A stretch of DNA of 64,000 bases. It comes from Sphingomonas sp. PsM26 (GTDB lineage Bacteria > Pseudomonadota > Alphaproteobacteria > Sphingomonadales > Sphingomonadaceae). Positions 10,605-18,858 of this stretch are shown here, piece by piece. How positions within the stretch are numbered: the first letter of the stretch is position 1; the number at the start of each line of letters is the position of its first letter. The translations under genes and the position numbers were made by a program. The stretch lies in the NCBI GenBank assembly GCA_030433805.1, contig JARUXA010000001.1:124001-188000 (forward strand), in the 5' to 3' direction. Below the pieces are notes generated by a model that saw only the letters and a program-made list of their open reading frames with translations, searched no databases and was not told where the DNA came from.

Positions 10605-10967
10605 TCAGACCTTCTCGAGCATGCACTGGAGCGGGTGCTGATTCTGTCGGGCGAAATCGAGAACCTGCGCGACCTTGGTCTCGGCGACTTCGTAGCTGAA
10701 GATCCCGCACACCCCGACACCCTTCTGGTGGACATGGAGCATCACTCGCGTCGCGGCTTCCATGTCCATGCGGAAGAACCGCTGAAGCACGAGCACCACG
10801 AATTCCATCGGCGTGTAATCGTCGTTGAGCAGCAGGACGCGGTACGGCGTCGGTTGCTTGGTCTTGGAACGCGTACGCGTCGCGACTCCGGTGCTGCCGT
10901 CCCGATCGGAATCGTCGGTTCCGTCGTCGCGGCGCTCAGCCATGGAGAGGGGGTTTGGGTCAATCAT
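10605..10967 (-). CDS. clpS: ATP-dependent Clp protease adaptor ClpS
   Basis: ClpS delivers N-end-rule substrates to the ClpAP protease. The core is unmistakable: [17 protein letters not shown], then [15 protein letters not shown], then [12 protein letters not shown]. The N-terminal 35 residues are charged and probably disordered. Two ATGs are possible, 10967 and 10943; neither has a clear Shine-Dalgarno sequence, and the longer form is given. It ends 17 bases from the convergent Crp/Fnr gene. clpA itself is not in the window. Confidence 0.95.
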   Translation of the reverse strand: MIDPNPLSMAERRDDGTDDSDRDGSTGVATRTRSKTKQPTPYRVLLLNDDYTPMEFVVLVLQRFFRMDMEAATRVMLHVHQKGVGVCGIFSYEVAETKVAQVLDFARQNQHPLQCMLEKV

Positions 10968-11022
10968 GCAGCGCTAAAATATGGCATTGCAGCCCTTCAG
11001 GGCAAGGGGTTCGCACAAAGGA

Positions 11023-11056
11023 AAAGGGCGGCTCCCGTCGAGAACCGCCCTTTGCC
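11023..11056 (-). terminator. Rho-independent terminator of the phasin gene
   Basis: Read on the minus strand, AAAGGGCGG and CCGCCCTTTT pair around a short loop and end in a T-rich run, about 20 bases after the phasin stop codon. This would end the phaC-phasin transcript before clpS. Confidence 0.75.
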
Positions 11057-11075
11057 GTCACAACGGGGAAATCGC

Positions 11076-11900
11076 TTATGCGGCGACCTTCACCTTTTCG
11101 ACCGCAACCGCGACGCGGTTCGAGATCGGCTGCGCGATTTCGCCGAGCAGCTTGACGTAGCCCTCGGTGAACTTGGCGGTTTCCGCCATCATCGAATCCA
11201 TCGCCTGCTTGGTCATCTCACTGTGGAGCTTGAAGAAATCGGTCGGCGACTTGATCGATGCGAACTGGCTGGCGGTGGTGCTCGCCTTCTCGACCGAATT
11301 GCGGACATAGTCGCTGGTGTAGCGCGCGATATCCTCGGCACCCTTGGCCGCGATCTTGCTCGACTCGACGACTGCCTCGAGGTTGCCCTTCGAGAATTCG
11401 CTCAGCTCTGCAATCATCTTCGAGCCCTTCTCCATCGCAGTCTTCGCGCGATCGTTCGCGTCGGCGAACATCGTCTTCGCCTGGGTCTGCGCGGTGTCTG
11501 CGGCGGTGTTGATCGTTGCGTCCATGGTGCTGAGGTCCTTCTGCGTGATGGCCGTCGCAGGCGCGATGGCGGGGGGTGATTCGGTCTGGGTCGAGATCGT
11601 GGGTTCGGGGTCGATCGGTTCCGGGCTGGCCATGACCGATGCGGCGGGAGCGGCCGGTTCGCTCGGAACGACCGCCGCAGGGGGCGTTGCTACCACGGGT
11701 GTCACCGGGGCAGGCGCGGGCACCGCGACGGGCAATGGCTTGGCGATCGATCGGCCGGCGGCGGCCTTGGCAACCGGCTTGGCTGGGGTGGGCTGTGCGA
11801 CGAACGGCACGGGCGGGGTCTCAGCTGCAGCCTTGGGACTGGTGGCCAACGGCTTGACGGTCCGCTTGGGAGCGATCGATTTCGGGCCTTTGCTCGCCAT
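11076..11900 (-). CDS. Phasin family protein
   Basis: Phasins coat polyhydroxyalkanoate granules. The C-terminal part (about residues 150-274) is an amphipathic helical phasin domain with MAETAKFTEGYVKLLGEI near the end. The N-terminal half is a low-complexity Ala/Pro/Lys tail similar to phasins of the PhaP/PhaF kind, and could bind DNA or other proteins. The ATG at 11900 is preferred because AGGAG lies about ten bases upstream; a longer frame to 11993 would add unrelated residues. It follows phaC on the same strand with a 136-base gap that contains TGC-rich palindromes. The product has 274 residues. Confidence 0.88.
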   Translation of the reverse strand: MASKGPKSIAPKRTVKPLATSPKAAAETPPVPFVAQPTPAKPVAKAAAGRSIAKPLPVAVPAPAPVTPVVATPPAAVVPSEPAAPAASVMASPEPIDPEPTISTQTESPPAIAPATAITQKDLSTMDATINTAADTAQTQAKTMFADANDRAKTAMEKGSKMIAELSEFSKGNLEAVVESSKIAAKGAEDIARYTSDYVRNSVEKASTTASQFASIKSPTDFFKLHSEMTKQAMDSMMAETAKFTEGYVKLLGEIAQPISNRVAVAVEKVKVAA

Positions 11901-11924
11901 GACCAGCGTTCTCCTACGACACAT

Positions 11925-11990
11925 TTGCTGCCCTGCAATATATCGTAAGATTCGCTCGGACACAATATCTATGGTGCACTGCAACATGCA
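11925..11990 (-). promoter_or_regulatory. TGC-rich palindromes upstream of the phasin gene, possible PhaR operators
   Basis: Two clusters lie just before the phasin start: TTGCTGCCCTGCAA (11925-11938), whose ends TTGC/GCAA are inverted, and TGCACTGCAACATGCA (11975-11990). The PHA repressor PhaR of Paracoccus and Rhodobacter is known to bind TGC-rich sequences of this kind upstream of phasin genes. No phaR gene is in the window, so the assignment is inference from sequence and position. Confidence 0.45.
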
Positions 11991-12036
11991 CAATTCGATT
12001 TAGGCAGGTGTTTGGGATTCAGGGACTATTTTCCCG

Positions 12037-13788
12037 CTAACGGGCCTTTACGTAGATTCCCGGAGCGTCGTCCAGCGGTGCCAGCGGCCCTTCGCCCGGA
12101 ACCCGCGGACCCGTTGCCGGGACGTGATCCTCCCCCTGCGTACGCAGCCAGTCGTTCCAGTCCGGCCACCAGCTTCCCTTGGTCTCGGTTGCTCCCGCGA
12201 CAAAGTCCTCGAACCGCTCCACGGGTGCAGGATTGAGCCAATATTGGTACTTCTTTGCCGACGGCGGATTGACCACGCCCGCGATATGCCCCGACCCCGC
12301 CAGCACGAAGCGTTTGGGGCCGGCGAAATGCCGCATCATCGCCCAGACGCTTTCCGCAGGCGCGATATGATCCTCGCGCCCGGCCTGGATGTAGGCGGGG
12401 GTGGCGACTCGCGACAGGTCGATCGGCGTCCCGAGCGCGGTCATCTCGCCCGGCTTCGCCAGGCGGTTGTCGCGGTACAGGTCGGTCAGATAGGCGATGT
12501 GCCAGGCCGCGGGCAGGTTGGTCGTGTCGCCGTTCCAGTGGAGCAGGTCGAACGGCGCATAATCCTTCCCGAGCAAATAGTTGTTGGTGACGTAGTTCCA
12601 GATCAGGTCGCGCCCGCGGAGCTGGTTGAACACCGCCGCCATATAGCGTCCATCGAGGAACCCGTCCGGCGTCAGTGAGCGGATCAGCGCGAGCTGGTCG
12701 TCCGCGACGAAATGGAGCAGTTCGCCCGCCTTCTCGAAATCGACCTGTGCGGTGAAGAAGGTGGCGCTGGCGACCTTGTCCGCTTCGTCCCGCGCCGCGA
12801 GGATCGCGAGCGTTGCGGCAAGCGTCGTACCCGCGACGCAATAGCCGATCGTATGGACGGCGGGCACGTCGAGCGCGCCGCGGATCGTATCGATCGCGTC
12901 GATCTGCGCACCGATATAGTCGTCCCACACGACATGCTTCATCGTCGCATCCGCGGAGCGCCACGATACCATGAACACGGTGATGCCTTGTTCGACCGCC
13001 CAGCGGATGAAGCTCTTTTCGGGGCTCAGGTCGAGGATGTAGAAGCGGTTGATCCACGGCGGGAAGATCACCAGCGGGGTGGCCAGCACAGTCTCGGTGG
13101 TGGGGCTGTACTGGATCAGTTCGTACAAATCGGTGCGATGGACGACCTTGCCGGGCGTCATCGCGATGTTGCGCCCCAGTTCGAACGCGCTCTGATCGGT
13201 ATGTGTCAATTGCCCCTTGCCAAGATCGGCGAGCATGTTCTGCAAGCCCTTCAGCAAATTCTCGCCGCGCGTCTCGATCGTCTTCTCGATCACCTCGGGG
13301 TTGGTGGCGGGGAAATTGGTCGGGCTCATCGCATCGAGGAAGCCGCGCGCAGTGAAGCGCATCTGCTCGCGCTGCTTGTCATCGACGCCGTCCAGTGCCT
13401 CGATCTGCGCGAGCATCATGTCGGACACGAGGAAATAGCTCTGGCGGATGAAATCGAACACCGGGTCATCGTGCCAGCGCGAATCCTTGAACCGCTTGTC
13501 GCGCGCGCGGTCGGGTGCCTCGGCACGCGGCGCCGGTGGGGTCGTCGGATCGAGCATCCGCTGCCACAAGGTCAGGCTCTGCGTCCAGAAATCCTGCGTC
13601 CGCGCGACCGTTGCGGGATCGGTCAGGCCGGGAATCGCCGGGAACAGCGTGTTGCTCGCGGTCATCGTCGCGATGCCCTGTTCGAGCAGCATCTGTTGCG
13701 CGCGTCCAAGCACCCAAGTCCAGTGCTGCATGTCGGCGAGGCTTGGCTGGGCGGAGCCGCCCGGCGTGGTGGTTTCCGATTCGGCCAT
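12037..13788 (-). CDS. phaC: Class I poly(R)-hydroxyalkanoate synthase
   Basis: PhaC polymerises 3-hydroxyacyl-CoA into storage polyester. The 583-residue length fits class I. The N-terminal PhaC_N region (DPVFDFIRQSYFL) is followed by the alpha/beta-hydrolase domain with the lipase-like box GYCVAGTT, whose Cys317 is the nucleophile. The usual box is GxCxGG, so the fifth position is Ala here. Downstream are DLLHWNGDTTNLPAAWH with the catalytic Asp, and GSGHIAGVVNPP with the catalytic His. The ATG at 13788 is chosen because GAGGAT lies seven bases upstream. The phasin gene follows on the same strand. Confidence 0.97.
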   Translation of the reverse strand: MAESETTTPGGSAQPSLADMQHWTWVLGRAQQMLLEQGIATMTASNTLFPAIPGLTDPATVARTQDFWTQSLTLWQRMLDPTTPPAPRAEAPDRARDKRFKDSRWHDDPVFDFIRQSYFLVSDMMLAQIEALDGVDDKQREQMRFTARGFLDAMSPTNFPATNPEVIEKTIETRGENLLKGLQNMLADLGKGQLTHTDQSAFELGRNIAMTPGKVVHRTDLYELIQYSPTTETVLATPLVIFPPWINRFYILDLSPEKSFIRWAVEQGITVFMVSWRSADATMKHVVWDDYIGAQIDAIDTIRGALDVPAVHTIGYCVAGTTLAATLAILAARDEADKVASATFFTAQVDFEKAGELLHFVADDQLALIRSLTPDGFLDGRYMAAVFNQLRGRDLIWNYVTNNYLLGKDYAPFDLLHWNGDTTNLPAAWHIAYLTDLYRDNRLAKPGEMTALGTPIDLSRVATPAYIQAGREDHIAPAESVWAMMRHFAGPKRFVLAGSGHIAGVVNPPSAKKYQYWLNPAPVERFEDFVAGATETKGSWWPDWNDWLRTQGEDHVPATGPRVPGEGPLAPLDDAPGIYVKAR

Positions 13789-13978
13789 GACATCCTCGAT
13801 CCCGTTTCCCCGCCTTCTATCGCGTCGCGTCGATCCCGTCATTCCGGATCACGTCCGCAATCAACCGCTTGGCCGCAACGCGTCAAAAGGACGCTGCTTT
13901 TGCACGCAAACAAACCCGGGGTGACGAAGCGCGCGGCTTTGGCGTAAGGATCGGTCTCCTCAAGCCGGGTTTCGCGCA

Positions 13979-15187
13979 ATGTCCGACGATTTCTACCGCA
14001 TCAAACGCCTGCCACCGTATGTCATCGCCGAAGTCAACGCGATGCGCGCGGCCGCGCGAGCGGGCGGGGAAGACATCATCGATCTCGGCATGGGCAACCC
14101 CGATCTGCCGCCGCCGCCGCACGTGATCGAGAAACTGATCGAGGTGGTGCGCAAGCCCGACGCGCATGGCTATTCGCAGTCCAAGGGGATTCCGGGCCTG
14201 CGTCGTGCGCAGGCCAATTATTACGGGCGTCGCTTCGGGGTGGATCTCGATCCCGAGACCGAAGTCGTCGTGACGATGGGGTCGAAGGAAGGACTCGCGA
14301 GCCTCGCCACCGCGATCACCGCGCCGGGCGACGTCGTGCTCGCGCCCAATCCGTCCTATCCGATCCACACCTTCGGCTTCATCATCGCCGGCGCGACGAT
14401 CCGCGCGGTGCCGACCACGCCCGACGAAGCCTATTTCGAATCGCTCGAGCGCGCGATGGCGTTTACCGTGCCGCGCCCGTCGGTGCTGGTGGTCAACTAT
14501 CCGTCCAACCCCACTGCGGAGGCGGTCGATCTCGCGTTCTACGAACGGCTGGTGGCGTGGGCGAAGGAGAACCAGGTCTGGATCGTGTCCGACCTCGCTT
14601 ATTCCGAACTCTATTATGACGGCAATCCGACGCCTTCGATCCTGCAGGTGAAGGGCGCGAAGGACGTCGCGGTCGAATTTACCTCGCTCAGCAAGACTTA
14701 TTCGATGGCGGGCTGGCGGATCGGCTTCGCGGTCGGCAACGCCAAGCTGATCGCGGCGATGACGCGGGTGAAATCCTATCTCGATTACGGCGCATTCACC
14801 CCGATCCAGGCGGCGGCGTGCGCGGCGCTCAACGGGCCGCAGGATATCGTCGAGGCGAACCGACAGCTGTACCACAAGCGCCGCGACGTGATGGTCGAGA
14901 GCTTCGGCCGCGCCGGATGGGACATTCCCGCCCCGCGCGCGTCGATGTTCGCCTGGGCCCCGCTCCCGCCAGCGCTTGCGCACCTAGGTAGCCTTGAGTT
15001 CTCCAAACAATTGCTGACAAGCGCCAACGTCGCGGTTGCGCCAGGGGTTGGTTATGGCGAGAACGGAGAAGGCTTTGTGCGCATCGCGATGGTCGAGAAC
15101 GAGCAGCGGTTGCGGCAGGCCGCGCGCAACGTGAGGAAATATCTCCAGTCGATGGGCGTCAACACGCCAAGCGCCAAGGCCGGTTGA
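13979..15187 (+). CDS. alaC: Alanine (glutamate-pyruvate) aminotransferase, AlaC type
   Basis: This PLP-dependent class I/II aminotransferase (402 residues) closely resembles E. coli AlaC: RLPPYV, GEDIIDLGMGNPD, HGYSQSKGIPGLRRA, NYPSNPTA and the PLP lysine Lys239 in SLSKTYSMAGWRIGF. Asn177, Asp205 and Tyr208 fit the cofactor-binding set. Automated pipelines often label this group LL-diaminopimelate aminotransferase, but the AlaC match is better. It heads an operon with a TSUP permease (10-base gap) and a thioesterase. It is divergent from phaC. Confidence 0.88.
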   Translation: MSDDFYRIKRLPPYVIAEVNAMRAAARAGGEDIIDLGMGNPDLPPPPHVIEKLIEVVRKPDAHGYSQSKGIPGLRRAQANYYGRRFGVDLDPETEVVVTMGSKEGLASLATAITAPGDVVLAPNPSYPIHTFGFIIAGATIRAVPTTPDEAYFESLERAMAFTVPRPSVLVVNYPSNPTAEAVDLAFYERLVAWAKENQVWIVSDLAYSELYYDGNPTPSILQVKGAKDVAVEFTSLSKTYSMAGWRIGFAVGNAKLIAAMTRVKSYLDYGAFTPIQAAACAALNGPQDIVEANRQLYHKRRDVMVESFGRAGWDIPAPRASMFAWAPLPPALAHLGSLEFSKQLLTSANVAVAPGVGYGENGEGFVRIAMVENEQRLRQAARNVRKYLQSMGVNTPSAKAG

Positions 15188-15197
15188 CCCCAGCCGA

Positions 15198-15971
15198 ATG
15201 ATCAATCCCCTGTACTCGATGGCCGGCGTGCTCGTCGGCCTCGTCGTCGGCTTGACCGGGGTCGGCGGCGGCTCACTGATGACGCCACTGCTGGTGCTCG
15301 CCTTCGGTTTCCACCCCGCCACCGCGGTCGGCACCGACCTGCTCTATGCCTCCGCCACCAAGACGGTGGGCACGACCGTCCACGGGTGGCGTGGGACGGT
15401 CGACTGGACCGTCGTCGGGCGGCTCGCCGCGGGAAGCGTCCCCGCCGCGCTGCTGACGCTCGTCATCCTCCATTACGAAGGCGAGCGGTCCGCCAATACC
15501 GGGCACGTCATCTCGGTCGCGTTGGGCATCACGCTGCTGCTGTCGGGGATCGCGACGCTGCTGCGCAAGCGGATCGTCGCGGCGCTGTCGCAGCGGCTGG
15601 GCGCGGTCAATCCGCGGCGGCAGGCGCGGATGACGATCCTGCTCGGCGCGGTGCTCGGGGTGCTGGTGTCGCTGACTTCGGTCGGCGCGGGTGCGCTCGG
15701 GATGACCGCGTTGCTGATCCTCTACCCGACATTGCCGATCAACCGGCTGGTCGGCTCCGACATCGCGCATGCGGTGCCGCTGACGCTGCTCGGCGGGATC
15801 GGGCACTGGATCCTCGGTTCGGTCGACGGATCGCTGCTGGTGTCGTTGCTGATCGGGTCGATTCCTGGAATCATCATCGGCAGCGTGATCGCGACGCGCG
15901 TCTCGGACCGTGTGCTGAGCCCGATCCTCGCGGTGGTGCTGGCGCTCGTCGGCATCAAGTTGCTGTTTTGA
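15198..15971 (+). CDS. TSUP (TauE/SafE) family membrane permease
   Basis: The 257-residue protein has about eight membrane segments in two repeated halves. Each half opens with the family motif: GLTGVGGGSLMTPLL near residue 20 and SLTSVGAGALGMTALL near residue 160. Members export or import sulfite, sulfoacetate or other small organic anions; the substrate cannot be read from the sequence. It follows alaC by ten bases, and its stop overlaps the thioesterase start by one base (TGATG), so the three genes are probably cotranscribed. Confidence 0.88.
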   Translation: MINPLYSMAGVLVGLVVGLTGVGGGSLMTPLLVLAFGFHPATAVGTDLLYASATKTVGTTVHGWRGTVDWTVVGRLAAGSVPAALLTLVILHYEGERSANTGHVISVALGITLLLSGIATLLRKRIVAALSQRLGAVNPRRQARMTILLGAVLGVLVSLTSVGAGALGMTALLILYPTLPINRLVGSDIAHAVPLTLLGGIGHWILGSVDGSLLVSLLIGSIPGIIIGSVIATRVSDRVLSPILAVVLALVGIKLLF

Positions 15972-16393
15972 TGCGCGACGGGTTCGCCTTTTCGACGCGA
16001 TTTCGCGTGCGCTATGCCGAGATCGACGGGCAGAAGGTCGTCTTCAACTCGCGCTATCTCGAATATGCCGACGTCGCGGTGACCGAATTCTGGGAATGGA
16101 CTGGGATCGGCGAGGCGCTGGGCGCTGCCTGGCATGAGACCGAATTCCACGTACGGCATAGCGCGATCGACTATCTCAAGCCGTTCGTCTGGGGCGATAC
16201 GATCGAGGCCTTCGTGAGGATCGACCGGATCGGCGGGTCGAGCCTGACGCAGCGGTTCGAGCTGTGCCACGCCGAGACGGGCGACCTGCATACGGTGATC
16301 GCGATGACGGTGGTCAACGTCCATCTGCCGACGGGCAAGGCGGTCGCGATCGCGGACGACGTGCGCGGGTTTCTGGAGCGGATTCCGCGGTAG
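15971..16393 (+). CDS. Acyl-CoA thioesterase, YbgC/4HBT hotdog family
   Basis: A 140-residue single hotdog-fold domain. The N-terminal RVRYAEIDGQKVVFNSRYLEY is the 4-hydroxybenzoyl-CoA thioesterase signature, with an acidic Asp/Glu followed by a Gly-x-x-x-x-x-x-Tyr stretch that forms the catalytic site. It probably hydrolyses short-chain or aromatic acyl-CoAs in the cytosol. The ATG at 15971 overlaps the TSUP stop codon, which fixes the start. The physiological substrate is unknown. Confidence 0.85.
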   Translation: MRDGFAFSTRFRVRYAEIDGQKVVFNSRYLEYADVAVTEFWEWTGIGEALGAAWHETEFHVRHSAIDYLKPFVWGDTIEAFVRIDRIGGSSLTQRFELCHAETGDLHTVIAMTVVNVHLPTGKAVAIADDVRGFLERIPR

Positions 16394-16400
16394 AAACCGT

Positions 16401-16474
16401 TCCCCTGCGAAAGCAGGAGTTCAGAGTAACGAACCACACCGTCTGTAACCCTGGGCTCCTGCCCGCGCAGGAGC
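16401..16474. repeat. Pair of short palindromes, REP-like
   Basis: CCTGCGAAAGCAGG (16404-16417) is followed by GCTCCTGC-CCGC-GCAGGAGC (16455-16474), a perfect eight-base stem. The first palindrome has the same NGCGAAAGCN plan as the internal palindromes of the 190-base repeats at 2566 and 23231. It lies between convergent genes and may act as a bidirectional transcription stop; there is no U tract. Confidence 0.6.
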
Positions 16475-16482
16475 ACGAGACG

Positions 16483-17223
16483 TCAGTTGTCCTTCACCCC
16501 GACCGTCAGATCGAACCGGATCTTGACCCACGTGCCGATCATCGGCTTCCCGCCGATCCGCGGTGGCCGCACGCGGAACTGCCATGCCGCCAGCCGCAGC
16601 GCGCGCGACAGGCCCGAACCCGGCGGGGATTCGCCCAGCGAGCGGCAATTCTCGACGTGGTAATCCTCGATCGTCTTGCACGCGATCAGCCCCCAGCCGC
16701 TTTGCAAACCGGCCGGGAGATAGGTCGCGAGTTCGGCATGCGTCGGCTCGCGATACCATTCGGCGTTGTAGAGCGTCGCGCCGCCCGGCCCCTCGCCCGG
16801 ACCATAGGCCGCGACGCTGTCCTTCCCCTTGCCCTCTGAATCGCCTTCGCCCTGATGCGACGGGATCTTGCCGATGTCGGACGCAGCGAATTCGTCGCGG
16901 CTCAGTTCGATGAACTTGGGCCGCACCGGTGTGACCACCGGCGGCGGCGCGACCGGCGGCGGGGGCGCGGGCGAGGTCGTGGTGGTGGCGGTGCGTTCCT
17001 TGGTCGGCTTGCGCGTCGGCTGGGTCGGCTTGGGCGTCAGCGATGGCACATCGGGCGGGACTTCGAACGTCTTGAGCTCGCGCTGCGGCTTGGGGGGCGT
17101 GAACACGCCTGTCCCGAGTTGCAACAGCAATAGCGCGACAAGTCCCTCGACGACCAGCGCAAGGATGATCCCGCGCGCGCGGCCGCGATCATTGGAAGAA
17201 CGGTAAGTCGAGGATGCCATCAA
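16483..17223 (-). CDS. TonB-like energy transducer / periplasmic protein
   Basis: The 246-residue product has a short cytoplasmic N-terminus, one membrane segment at about residues 18-38, a long Pro/Thr/Lys-rich linker (about 44-110) and a globular C-terminal domain. That is the plan of TonB proteins, which pass proton-motive force to outer-membrane receptors. The C-terminal part (AAWQFRVRPPRIGGKPMIGTWVKI) matches the end of TonB-type domains, where a conserved Ile-Val-Trp-x-x-x-x-F-x-L pattern is usual. ExbB/ExbD are not nearby. ATG at 17220 is an equally good start. Confidence 0.75.
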   Translation of the reverse strand: MMASSTYRSSNDRGRARGIILALVVEGLVALLLLQLGTGVFTPPKPQRELKTFEVPPDVPSLTPKPTQPTRKPTKERTATTTTSPAPPPPVAPPPVVTPVRPKFIELSRDEFAASDIGKIPSHQGEGDSEGKGKDSVAAYGPGEGPGGATLYNAEWYREPTHAELATYLPAGLQSGWGLIACKTIEDYHVENCRSLGESPPGSGLSRALRLAAWQFRVRPPRIGGKPMIGTWVKIRFDLTVGVKDN

Positions 17224-17304
17224 GTCGGTGCCCAGAGCGCTTGCTCGCGCGCTGCACGATAATCAGGGCGATTCAAAGGCCCATGATTCCGCATGACGAC
17301 GAAT

Positions 17305-18756
17305 TCATCCCGCATCGGCAGGTTGAGTCGTCCAGCCGAGCGTCGGGATCGTCACCGATCGCTTGCCCGCCAGGTCGATCCGCGTGACGAACAGGTTGCG
17401 CCCCTCGATATAGGTAAGCACGCGCCGTGCGCGGCCGAGCGAGCTGGTGCCATAGGTCTGCGCGATCTCGGCGTCGCTCGGGCACGGCTGGCCCTCGCGC
17501 GCCGCCTTTGCGACGAGCAGGAACGCGCCGAGCATTTCATCGGGAAGTTCGTGCGCGGTCGCGATCGCCTCGGCCCAGTCGCTGTCGAGACCGTCGAGGA
17601 TTCCGGCGCGTGCGGCTGCCAAGCGGCGTGCAAAGCCGGATGGATCGAGCGGGGCGGGCGAGACGCCGACCATCCGGCAGCGGACCTGGAAGTCCTGGTA
17701 GAGGATCGCCGCGGGTCGCGCGGTCGAATCCGGGTCCTCGACGATCGCGGACAGCACGTCGCGGACCACCGCGGCGAGTTCCTCCTTGCTATGGCGCGGC
17801 ACCTCGGGGACGGGATCGGGAGTCGAGTCCGCCTCGATCCGGTCGATCACCTTGGCGGCAGGCGCAGGGCGCGGCGGGGCCGCGGGCATCGGCATCGGTT
17901 CCTCGAGTCCGAGTAACAGCTGCTGCTTCATCTCGCCGGTCGGTGCGTCGGGCAAGGGCGTCAGCACCGGCCCGCCACCGCGCGACCCGGTTTCGACCGA
18001 GCCGACCTTGATCGACACCGGACGGCGGCTGACCGCCGGCCCGAGTGCGAGGAAGGTGCCGCGCGGGAGGTCACGGATCTGTTCGGCCTGGCGGCGCTCC
18101 ATCCCAAGCAGATCGGCCGCACGCGCCATGTCGATGTCGAGGAAGGTGCGCCCCATTAGGAAGTTGGAGGCCTCAGCCGCAACGTTCTTGGCGAGCTTCG
18201 CCAGCCGCTGGGTCGCGATGATCCCGGCGAGCCCACGCTTGCGCCCGCGACACATCAAATTGGTCATCGCGCCGAGCGACGCACGGCGGACTTCCTCGCT
18301 CACTTCCGCGCCCATCGACGGCGCGAACACCTGCGCTTCGTCGACCACGACGAGCGCGGGAAACCAGTGCTCGCGCGGCGCGTCGAATAGCGCGGACAGG
18401 AAGGCGGCGGCGCAGCGCATCTGCCCTTCCATCTCGAGCCCTTCGAGATCTAGCACGACCGACGAGCGATGTTCGCGAATCCGCGTGCCGAAGCGCGCGA
18501 TCTCGCCGACCGAATAGTCCGCCGCCGAAATCGCGATATGCCCGTAGACGTCGGCGAGCGTGACGAAATCGCCCTCGGGATCGATGATGATCTGCTGGAC
18601 CTGGCCCGCGCTGCGTTCGAGCAGGCGGCGCAGCAGATGCGACTTTCCCGAGCCGGAATTGCCCTGGACCAGCAGTCGCGTTGCCAGCAATTCCTCGAGA
18701 TCGATCGGCACCGGCCGCCCGCCCGTGTCGAGCCCCATGTCGACTTGAAATGTCAT
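17305..18756 (-). CDS. HerA-like ATPase (DUF87/FtsK-HerA superfamily)
   Basis: The 483-residue protein has Walker A GNSGSGKSH near residue 33, Walker B ALVVVDEAQVFAPS near residue 135, and a sensor region (GIIATQRLAKLAKN). This is the fold of HerA, a hexameric DNA-pumping ATPase. Archaeal and some bacterial HerA work with the nuclease NurA, but no nuclease gene is adjacent; the neighbours are a TonB-like gene and an MscS channel. The C-terminal 180 residues are unlike HerA and include a helical region that ends in a possible winged-helix segment (CPSDAEIAQTYGTSSLGRARRVL). ATG 18756 is preferred over 18792, which would add 12 residues with no family likeness. Confidence 0.8.
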   Translation of the reverse strand: MTFQVDMGLDTGGRPVPIDLEELLATRLLVQGNSGSGKSHLLRRLLERSAGQVQQIIIDPEGDFVTLADVYGHIAISAADYSVGEIARFGTRIREHRSSVVLDLEGLEMEGQMRCAAAFLSALFDAPREHWFPALVVVDEAQVFAPSMGAEVSEEVRRASLGAMTNLMCRGRKRGLAGIIATQRLAKLAKNVAAEASNFLMGRTFLDIDMARAADLLGMERRQAEQIRDLPRGTFLALGPAVSRRPVSIKVGSVETGSRGGGPVLTPLPDAPTGEMKQQLLLGLEEPMPMPAAPPRPAPAAKVIDRIEADSTPDPVPEVPRHSKEELAAVVRDVLSAIVEDPDSTARPAAILYQDFQVRCRMVGVSPAPLDPSGFARRLAAARAGILDGLDSDWAEAIATAHELPDEMLGAFLLVAKAAREGQPCPSDAEIAQTYGTSSLGRARRVLTYIEGRNLFVTRIDLAGKRSVTIPTLGWTTQPADAG

Positions 18757-18858
18757 GCAGGTCCAATGGCCGATGCCGGGGGGCATGAGCAAGCGTGGTG
18801 ACGCGTTTGCGACGGATGAATCGCGCCGCTCCCTCTACAAACCGGCTGCGCCCGTCCG

